Assembly: GCA_014384685.1 (NCBI GenBank)
Contig: JACNFL010000195.1
Location: 1 to 7,903, forward strand
DNA length: 7,903 nt
Direction: 5' to 3'
Origin: Methanobacteriota archaeon
Lineage (GTDB): Archaea > Thermoplasmatota > Poseidoniia > Poseidoniales > Thalassarchaeaceae
In this document: positions 1-5,465 of the stretch, piece after piece
Layout: every line of letters starts with the position of its first letter
Numbering within the stretch: the first letter of the stretch is position 1
The notes under the pieces: generated by a model
Databases searched by the model: none
What the model saw: only the letters and a program-made list of their open reading frames with translations
Told to the model about the DNA's origin: nothing
Translations under genes and position numbers: made by a program

Positions 1-754
1 GGCTGCCGGTGGCTTCCATTGAAGCAATCAAGGGCGGCACCAAGGAAGAGAACGCTCCAAGAATTGCATTCCCCCACATCCAGAATATTATGAGTTCTGC
101 TAACACATTATGATGGAATATTGAGAGGAGAAGACCCCCTCCAACCATTCCAATAAAAAATAAGGTGATATTCGTTATGGGCCCCGCTACTGAAATTATC
201 CCGTTCTCTTTACGACCAACTCTTCCAGCAACCATCACTGCACCAGGAGCCATGAAAACAAAACCAATTGCAAGGGCTATGAGAATTCCAATCTTTAGGC
301 CGCGAGGGTCTGCTCGAAACTCTGCCCAGCAACCGAAATGACGCGCTACATATTTGTGAGCTAACTCATGAAGTATGAAGGCGGGGCCAAGAGCAGCGAG
401 GGCAAATAACATACTAGAAATCAAACTGATTACTAATACACCCATTGGTAACTCCAACATACCGAAAATCCCGCCGTGAAATACTATAGAAATAGCGAAG
501 CTAAAAGCGAAGGTAGCCATTACTAAATCCTTCAATTCACGCTCTGAAAAGTGAAAAAAGGAACCTTTGTGATTGACAACTCTTGGTCCGCCAACATCAA
601 AAAAGCCTTTGAGAAATGGCTCAAATGGATTTGGTTGACCGGGTTGAATAACAACCCGAACATGCTGAGATGTGCCCTTATTTGTTGGTTGATTATCATC
701 TATCTTTGCAAAAGGGTCGTCATCAAGACGAGACGCCCTTGGGTCCCTTGCCAT
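1..754 (-). CDS. M50-family (site-2-protease-like, archaeal MJ0611-type) membrane zinc metalloprotease, partial (C-terminus off window)
   Basis: This is a predicted intramembrane zinc protease; its substrate is unknown. I read 251 codons from the ATG at 754-752 to the window edge. Residues 1-70 are hydrophilic and end in a stretch matching the FSERELKDL segment that precedes the first helix in archaeal relatives. Hydrophobic helices lie at about 76-93, 103-125, 153-172, 189-211 and 217-238. The zinc site HELAH is at 129-133 (His129, His133, catalytic Glu130). The APGAVMVAGRVGRKENGIIS stretch followed by AGPITN (190-195) is typical of archaeal M50 proteins. The usual LDG third-ligand motif is not obvious; PPLIASMEATGS occupies that place at the edge. 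The start is the only ATG after an in-frame TAG at 826-824, and I see no Shine-Dalgarno site. It is divergent from the gene at 855. The family is confident; the intact activity is not. Confidence 0.85.
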   Translation of the reverse strand, partial: MARDPRASRLDDDPFAKIDDNQPTNKGTSQHVRVVIQPGQPNPFEPFLKGFFDVGGPRVVNHKGSFFHFSERELKDLVMATFAFSFAISIVFHGGIFGMLELPMGVLVISLISSMLFALAALGPAFILHELAHKYVARHFGCWAEFRADPRGLKIGILIALAIGFVFMAPGAVMVAGRVGRKENGIISVAGPITNITLFFIGMVGGGLLLSIFHHNVLAELIIFWMWGNAILGAFSSLVPPLIASMEATGS

Positions 755-854
755 AGTATGGCGAATTGTTCGGGCTCTTTGAGGGTTCGCAAGCCGGGAG
801 AGTTGAAGGGGGGGGAGTGTGTGCTAAAATTCGATGTCGGGCGTTAGGAGGGCA
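755..854. other. Divergent intergenic/promoter region
   Basis: This 100-bp gap separates two outward-facing starts and must carry the promoters of both the M50 protease (minus) and the zinc-ribbon gene (plus). It contains a run of eight G at 808-815 and an AT-rich element, GCTAAAATTC, at 823-832. The segment next to the protease start is GC-rich, with no good TATA-like sequence at the spacing expected for a leaderless minus-strand transcript. The protease may therefore use the same AT-rich element read in the other direction, giving a 5' leader of roughly 45-50 nt. That last point is inference. Confidence 0.6.
823..831 (+). promoter_or_regulatory. Candidate archaeal TATA box for the gene at 855
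   Basis: GCTAAAATT is the main AT-rich stretch in an otherwise GC-rich gap. Its centre, near 827, is 28 nt upstream of the ATG at 855. Archaeal TATA boxes usually sit about 25-28 nt upstream of the transcription start, so transcription would begin at or next to this ATG. That fits a leaderless mRNA. There is no experimental support, and the sequence is only a moderate match to a TATA consensus. Confidence 0.45.
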
Positions 855-1520
855 ATGCTTGAGATGGGGTTGGCCACTTGTTGTGTGCTCTGTGATGCAC
901 CTGACGAGGCGGGATCGAATCGCTGCAGAAGGTGTATTGCAACCCACAAAGATGTTCGAGAACGGGTCGCTGAATTACCACCACAATCACTTGCTAGCCA
1001 GTGGTCAAAAGAATTGTTTCAGATGCTTGCTAGACCTAGTTCATACGAACACGATGAGACACATGGAGAGTGGATGACTGCTTATGCACAATTATTACAC
1101 GGACAATCTAAGAAACCAAGAGCGATAACTCAAGAAGATGTTGAAGCCGCTTTTGAAGCAGCAAGGCAGAAGAGGAAAATGAATACATTAAGAGAAATGG
1201 CTAACCAATCTAAATGGAAGGATTCCGACCCAACTGAGAAAGAATTGCATGATTTATCACAAGAATTACCAACAGATATTGTTGATGATTCGGGGATTAG
1301 AACTGTGCCTAGTAAAGAAATAGTTCAAGTTGACCGTTCTGAGCGACCAGGGGAGGATCACGAGTTGACTGCTAGGGTTCAAGCCAGCGCTGCTAGTCAA
1401 GATGCGCCTGATGATTTGAAAGATTTGATGGTTGACTTGAAAGTAGGGGAAAAGCGTGCTGAAAGGAAACAATGGAAGGACATTGTTGACGATGTTGATG
1501 AATTATTAGATGATGATTGA
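855..1520 (+). CDS. Unrecognised protein with N-terminal CxxC-x10-CxxC zinc-ribbon-like motif and acidic C-terminus
   Basis: I do not recognise this family beyond its zinc-ribbon-like start. The 221 residues begin with Cys9-Cys10-x2-Cys13 and Cys24-x2-Cys27, a spacing that suggests one structural zinc site built from two CxxC knuckles. The rest is hydrophilic and probably mostly helical, rich in Glu, Asp, Lys and Gln, with no signal peptide or membrane segment. The C-terminus is strongly acidic, ending DDVDELLDDD. A cytoplasmic binding or adaptor role is possible but is only a guess. Start choice: an in-frame ATG at 834 adds seven residues and another at 864 removes three. I prefer 855 because the TATA-like element at 823-831 is spaced for a leaderless start there. 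A GGAGGG at 847-852 is only 2 nt from 855 and 11 nt from 864, so it fits neither well. The gene converges on purQ with a 4-bp gap. Confidence 0.75.
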   Translation: MLEMGLATCCVLCDAPDEAGSNRCRRCIATHKDVRERVAELPPQSLASQWSKELFQMLARPSSYEHDETHGEWMTAYAQLLHGQSKKPRAITQEDVEAAFEAARQKRKMNTLREMANQSKWKDSDPTEKELHDLSQELPTDIVDDSGIRTVPSKEIVQVDRSERPGEDHELTARVQASAASQDAPDDLKDLMVDLKVGEKRAERKQWKDIVDDVDELLDDD

Positions 1521-1524
1521 ATTT

Positions 1525-2343
1525 TCAAAGGTTCTCTTTTGCATATCTTACACCGTTCTCAAAGACGGCCATACCTTCGCCTTTCCAATCATCACCAATC
1601 TCTTCGCGCGTCCATGTAGCACCAAGCCACTTTGAATGGTTGGCCTCTGGGTGTGGCATTAATCCAAATACTAATCCAGATGGGTCACACACACCAGCAA
1701 TATTACGCATGCTAGCATTTGGACATAGTGGGTAGGATAGAGGTTCGTCTGAGGCGCTAGGATACTCGTCATTGGGGTCGATATATCGTGCTACGACTTG
1801 TTGTTGTTGTTCATATTGGTCAAGAACAGATTGGTCTGGTACCACAAATTTTCCTTCGCCATGCCTTACTGGTGTTCGCATTCGAGACAACCCCTTTGTC
1901 CAAACACAGGGACTATCTGAATTGAATTCAAGGGTAACCCATCTATCTTCATAATGACCTGAATCATTGAGGGTAAGGGAAGCGGTTTGTTGTAATGATA
2001 CATCATCATCACCTGGTAGTAATCCCATTTTCACCAACACTTGGAAACCATTACAAATCCCAATAACGGGTTTACCGTCTTTGACAAATTGACGCACTTG
2101 TTCTCTTATTCCAAACCGAAGTCTGTTTCCTAGTAAACGACCGCTGCCAAGGTGATCACCAAAGGAAAAACCACCGGGAATCGCCATAATATGATAATTT
2201 TCTAATGAATCATCGCCATTAACTAAACTATTGATATGTATGCGATGGGCTTTTGCTCCCGCCATCTCAAACACCGCCATGGTTTCAACATCACAATTAA
2301 TTCCAAATCCAGTTAGGACTGCAACTTGGGGGATTTCAACCAT
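1525..2343 (-). CDS. purQ: Phosphoribosylformylglycinamidine synthase, glutaminase subunit PurQ
   Basis: PurQ hydrolyses glutamine and passes ammonia to PurL, which makes FGAM from FGAR and ATP (step 4 of de novo IMP synthesis, cytoplasm). The 272 residues form a class I glutamine amidotransferase. The N-terminal VAVLTGFGINCD stretch resembles the PurQ start. The PGGFSFGDHLGSG loop at about 56-68 is diagnostic. The nucleophile is Cys97 in GICNGFQ, and the His231/Glu233 pair lies in GLMPHPEANHS. PVRHGEGKF (158-166) is a conserved PurQ segment. The protein is longer than the roughly 225-residue PurQ of the three-subunit systems. The ATG follows the purL TGA with no bases between, and a strong GGAGGTGG ribosome site lies inside purL. 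These signs indicate co-transcription and coupled translation with purL. A short Gln run lies at about 179-182. All catalytic residues are present. Confidence 0.96.
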   Translation of the reverse strand: MVEIPQVAVLTGFGINCDVETMAVFEMAGAKAHRIHINSLVNGDDSLENYHIMAIPGGFSFGDHLGSGRLLGNRLRFGIREQVRQFVKDGKPVIGICNGFQVLVKMGLLPGDDDVSLQQTASLTLNDSGHYEDRWVTLEFNSDSPCVWTKGLSRMRTPVRHGEGKFVVPDQSVLDQYEQQQQVVARYIDPNDEYPSASDEPLSYPLCPNASMRNIAGVCDPSGLVFGLMPHPEANHSKWLGATWTREEIGDDWKGEGMAVFENGVRYAKENL

Positions 2344-5300
2344 TCAAGCACCACCTCCATCTAGGGTTGCTTGCCAAGATTGTTTGAGTGCTGACATACT
2401 GGCTTGAAGAATGGTTTCACCAGATTTTGAAATAGTTATTTCATCACCACTAACGACTTCACCTAATCGGAAACAAGCGTTACTTTCCATTGCTGCTTCA
2501 AATTCGGAGCTGTGTTCATCCTTTACACTCACTAGAATGCGACCGAGACTCTCTCCAAATAATGCTCCCCACTTGTCAAGACTGTTGTTATCACTGAATA
2601 TCTCAGATATGTCAACATTACAACCAGAATCAGCACCAAAACAAGCTTCTGCTAAAGCAACAGCAAAACCACCGTCACTACAATCGTGAGCGCTAACAAC
2701 TAACTGTTGACGCATTGCTGCAGTAAGATCGCGATAAAGTGCAAGATTCCTTGTGGTATCTATTGCTGGGACTTTACCACCTATTCCACCGCCACATTCG
2801 TCTCTAAACATCGTGACTAATTCACTTGCACCCAACTCTTGATGAGTTTGCCCAAGTAAGTAAATGATATCGCCGCTATTCTTGAAATCACTTGAAACTG
2901 CTTTACGAATATCCTCGTGATTACCTAATAATGTGAACAGTAAAGTGGGTGGAACGCTTATTTTTTCAGCATTTATGATCACATCATTTTTCATTGAATC
3001 TTTACCACTAATACAAGGTAATTGATAAGCCCTACAAACATCATCTAAAGCCCTGTTAGCACGTACTAGTTGGGCGAGTTTGTATCGACCGTCGGGGGTC
3101 TTTTCTGATTCAACAGAATCTGGCCAACAGAAGTTATCTAATCCTGCCATTCTATCAAGATCAACACCCACGCAAACGGCATTACGAACTGCTTCGTCAA
3201 TACAACCAGCAACCATCGCATAAGTGTCTATATCTGAATATCTTGGTATGATACCACAAGATATCACAGCACCTTGTGTTTCTCCGTGTATTGGTGCAAT
3301 AACAGCCGCGTCCCCTGGTGCATCATGATTGACGCCACAAAACGGTTTGATTACTGTCTGAGCAATCACTTCATGGTCATACGAACGCACCCACCATTCT
3401 TTTGATGCGATATTGGGGCGAGCAAGAAGACGAGATAGAATGCCACCCATATCGGAAGCGTTGGTTTGAGGATATGATGGCTCTTCGTTGACTGGGGGTA
3501 TCCATTCACTCTCAAGTTGTAATTGAGGAACGCCGTCATGGAGAAATTCAATTGGAAGTAAGGCAACTGACTGCTCGCCATGTAATATATGGAAATCGCC
3601 TGAATCTGTGAAAGTCCCAACCGCTGTTGCTTCAACTTCATGCAAACTAGCCAACTTTTCAAACTCTTGGCAATCTTTTGGTCGAACACCAACAGTCATC
3701 CTCTCTTGAGATTCTGATACTAATATTTCCCAAGAAGAAAGGCCCACTTGTTTAAGGGGTACTTGTGAAAGGTCAACCTTAGCCCCACCTGTTAACTCTG
3801 CCATCTCACCAATGCTACTAGAAAGGCCACCTGCGCCATTATCTGTCGTAACTTGAAGAAGGTCATCATCCCTAGCTTTAAGGAGCATATCAACCATCTT
3901 TTTCTGAGTGATTGGGTCTCCAATTTGAACTGCTGAAGAAGGCGATTCTTCGGTTAATTCTAGGCTAGAAAATGTGGCACCATGTATTCCGTCACTACCG
4001 ACACGGCCACCAACCATGTAGATGATATCACCTGGGCTGGGTGTTTTATCGTGGCTTTCTCTACCATCTGCCAAACGGCGTGGCATTATTCCAACAGTGC
4101 CGCAATAAACCAATGGTTTACCAAGATATCTTTCCTCAAACACTATCGCGCCATTCACTGTTGGAATTCCTGATTCATTGCCGCCCGAACGGAGACCTGC
4201 ATGAACGCCTCGGAATACCCTACTTGGATGAAATAATCCCTCTGGAATATCTCCTTCATAATCTGGTGGACCAAAACAGAATACATCGGTATTGGCTATT
4301 GGGCGAGCCCCTAATCCTGTACCCAAAATATCTCTATTCACACCAACAATACCAGTCATTGCTCCACCAAATGGATCCAAAGCACTAGGTGAATTGTGAG
4401 TTTCAGCCTTAATACAAAGACTCCATTCAGGATTCCACTCTATTACTCCTGAATTATCGTGGAAAAGACTGAGTAACCAATCTACTTTCTCAGCGATATC
4501 GAAAGTAGGTTTCATGATATGAGTTTTGAATAAGGAATCAATGTGGGAGTCTTCTCCTGTTTCAGTATCTACGTGATGAATATTCGCTGCGAAGATTTTG
4601 TGCTTACAGTGTTCTGACCAAGTCTGTGCTAGGCACTCTAATTCAACATCTGTTGGTGCTGTAGGGGGTAGTCCTTCTTTTTCCCTCGTTGCCCTTACTA
4701 CAGGGTCACGGTAGTGTGCTTGTATTGTTTGCATTTCTTCTAAATTTAATGCGAGAAGGCCTTTTTCGCTTATTTCAATCAAAGAATCGTCATCAACCTC
4801 TAGATCAATTGTTGTTGGTGTACCAAAAATATTCACAGGGGGTTCGGGGAAATCAAGTGCTGGCCATTGATTATTCTCACATGATGTTTGATCAGAGATT
4901 ATGGCTCTCTCAATCATTGGATTATGAAGTTGGTTAGCAAGCCATTGACAATCCACATCATTTGGGACTCCATAGAAAATATATGTCATTGTAGTGGATA
5001 CTTCAGCATCTTCTGCTTCTGAGGGAAATAGAGTTTTCAAGCCATCAAGACCTGCTTGTGCCGCATTATCTGTAACCCCGGGTTTGAATCCGATTTGTAT
5101 TGCAATATCGGGTTTTTGGGGGAATATATTGGTGTCGTTTAAGATATATTGATTGACGGCCCCGTGCTCAATTATTGGATCACAAAAAAGGTCGGAAACC
5201 ATTTTCTCATGATGTGTTTCATTGAAATTTCCTTTTACAAGATAACCTGTAATTGAACGAACTTCTGTTATCTCTAAGTCATGGTCAGAAGCTAATTGTC

Positions 5301-5385
5301 GGCGGATGGATTCCCCTCTTGTGTCTTTCAATCCAGTTAGTGATTTGGGGGTCACTTCAACTCGTTGGGGTTGTAATACCGTCAT
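2344..5385 (-). CDS. purL: Phosphoribosylformylglycinamidine synthase, synthetase subunit PurL with N-terminal PurS-like region (PurSL)
   Basis: PurL is the ATP-dependent amidotransferase-synthetase that turns FGAR into FGAM using ammonia from PurQ. The predicted protein has 1013 residues. Residues about 8-88 (VEVTPK, TRGESIRRQL, EVRSITGYLV) and 92-165 (PDIAIQIGFKPGVTDNAAQA, then the YIFYGV strand) look like two PurS-type units. The synthetase body follows: SEHCKHK with the catalytic-type His near 259, AETHNSP (327-333), FGGAMTGIVGVNRD (339-352), TDNGAGG (514-520), SGKDSMKN (793-800), SAHDCSDGG (898-906) and LFGESLGR near 942-949. Small PurL proteins have about 600-740 residues and the fully fused form about 1300, so this is the intermediate PurSL type. 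Start: a GTG at 5394 is also open in frame, but it lies inside the GAGGTG ribosome site that is correctly spaced for the ATG at 5385. It is followed directly by purQ. Confidence 0.95.
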   Translation of the reverse strand: MTVLQPQRVEVTPKSLTGLKDTRGESIRRQLASDHDLEITEVRSITGYLVKGNFNETHHEKMVSDLFCDPIIEHGAVNQYILNDTNIFPQKPDIAIQIGFKPGVTDNAAQAGLDGLKTLFPSEAEDAEVSTTMTYIFYGVPNDVDCQWLANQLHNPMIERAIISDQTSCENNQWPALDFPEPPVNIFGTPTTIDLEVDDDSLIEISEKGLLALNLEEMQTIQAHYRDPVVRATREKEGLPPTAPTDVELECLAQTWSEHCKHKIFAANIHHVDTETGEDSHIDSLFKTHIMKPTFDIAEKVDWLLSLFHDNSGVIEWNPEWSLCIKAETHNSPSALDPFGGAMTGIVGVNRDILGTGLGARPIANTDVFCFGPPDYEGDIPEGLFHPSRVFRGVHAGLRSGGNESGIPTVNGAIVFEERYLGKPLVYCGTVGIMPRRLADGRESHDKTPSPGDIIYMVGGRVGSDGIHGATFSSLELTEESPSSAVQIGDPITQKKMVDMLLKARDDDLLQVTTDNGAGGLSSSIGEMAELTGGAKVDLSQVPLKQVGLSSWEILVSESQERMTVGVRPKDCQEFEKLASLHEVEATAVGTFTDSGDFHILHGEQSVALLPIEFLHDGVPQLQLESEWIPPVNEEPSYPQTNASDMGGILSRLLARPNIASKEWWVRSYDHEVIAQTVIKPFCGVNHDAPGDAAVIAPIHGETQGAVISCGIIPRYSDIDTYAMVAGCIDEAVRNAVCVGVDLDRMAGLDNFCWPDSVESEKTPDGRYKLAQLVRANRALDDVCRAYQLPCISGKDSMKNDVIINAEKISVPPTLLFTLLGNHEDIRKAVSSDFKNSGDIIYLLGQTHQELGASELVTMFRDECGGGIGGKVPAIDTTRNLALYRDLTAAMRQQLVVSAHDCSDGGFAVALAEACFGADSGCNVDISEIFSDNNSLDKWGALFGESLGRILVSVKDEHSSEFEAAMESNACFRLGEVVSGDEITISKSGETILQASMSALKQSWQATLDGGGA
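2351..2358 (-). promoter_or_regulatory. Shine-Dalgarno site for purQ inside the 3' end of purL
   Basis: The minus strand reads GGAGGTGG, then 7 nt, then the purQ ATG, with the purL TGA immediately before the ATG. GGAGGTG matches the usual archaeal and bacterial 16S anti-Shine-Dalgarno sequence strongly. The same bases encode the Gly run of the PurL C-terminus (LDGGGA). This suggests translational coupling, so that the two subunits are made together. Confidence 0.8.
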
Positions 5386-5391
5386 CCCGAG

Positions 5392-5397
5392 CACCTC
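5392..5397 (-). promoter_or_regulatory. Shine-Dalgarno site of purL (decides the ATG start)
   Basis: The minus strand reads GGAAGAGGTG, with GAGGTG at 5397-5392, then the 6-nt spacer CTCGGG and the ATG at 5385. The last three bases of this site form the in-frame GTG at 5394, so that upstream GTG is unlikely to be the real start. Confidence 0.7.
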
Positions 5398-5442
5398 TTC
5401 CGGGTGTGCCGTCTTGCCGACCGTCCATCAATGAAGCGGCTG

Positions 5443-5459
5443 TCAGCCCTAAGGGCTGA
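5443..5459. promoter_or_regulatory. 17-bp palindrome between uvrA and purL (operator or hairpin)
   Basis: TCAGCCCT-A-AGGGCTGA is a perfect inverted repeat with 8-bp arms around a single A. As RNA it would fold as a 7-bp stem with a 3-nt TAA/TTA loop. It begins 6 nt after the uvrA stop on the minus strand and lies 57 nt upstream of the purL ATG. No run of T follows it, so a classical intrinsic terminator is not supported. An operator for a dimeric regulator of purLQ, or an mRNA-processing hairpin, are the alternatives. Confidence 0.5.
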
Positions 5460-5465
5460 TATGTT

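Larger units (their letters stand above)
5386..5465 (-). other. uvrA-purL intergenic region
   Basis: About 80 bp separate the uvrA TAG from the preferred purL ATG. It holds, in minus-strand order, an AT-rich stretch overlapping the uvrA stop (TTTAGAACATAT, 5459-5470), a palindrome at 5443-5459, a GC-rich segment, and the purL ribosome site. If the AT-rich stretch is a TATA element, transcription would start near 5435-5440, just past the palindrome, with a leader of about 50 nt. Otherwise purLQ may simply be transcribed from uvrA. I cannot decide between these from sequence alone. Confidence 0.5.

Noticed and set aside
551..1077. Open frames at 551-847 and 766-1077 on the plus strand and 723-947 on the minus strand
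   Set aside because: They overlap the M50 gene or the zinc-ribbon gene in other frames, have low-complexity or Cys/Pro/Arg-rich translations, and show no recognisable domain.
1799..1812. TTG repeat (TTGTTGTTGTTG) within purQ
   Set aside because: It simply encodes a short Gln run on the minus strand in a variable part of PurQ. It is too short to call a repeat element.
3366..4937. Several open frames of 60-115 codons within purL on both strands
   Set aside because: They lie entirely inside a well-conserved purL gene and have no domain signature or ribosome site.
5386..5394. GTG at 5394 as the purL start
   Set aside because: The GTG is part of the GAGGTG ribosome site, which is spaced 6 nt from the ATG at 5385. 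The upstream GTG has no site of its own.
5443..5459. Intrinsic terminator for uvrA at the palindrome
   Set aside because: No run of T follows the stem in the direction of uvrA transcription, so the palindrome is reported as a possible operator or hairpin instead.
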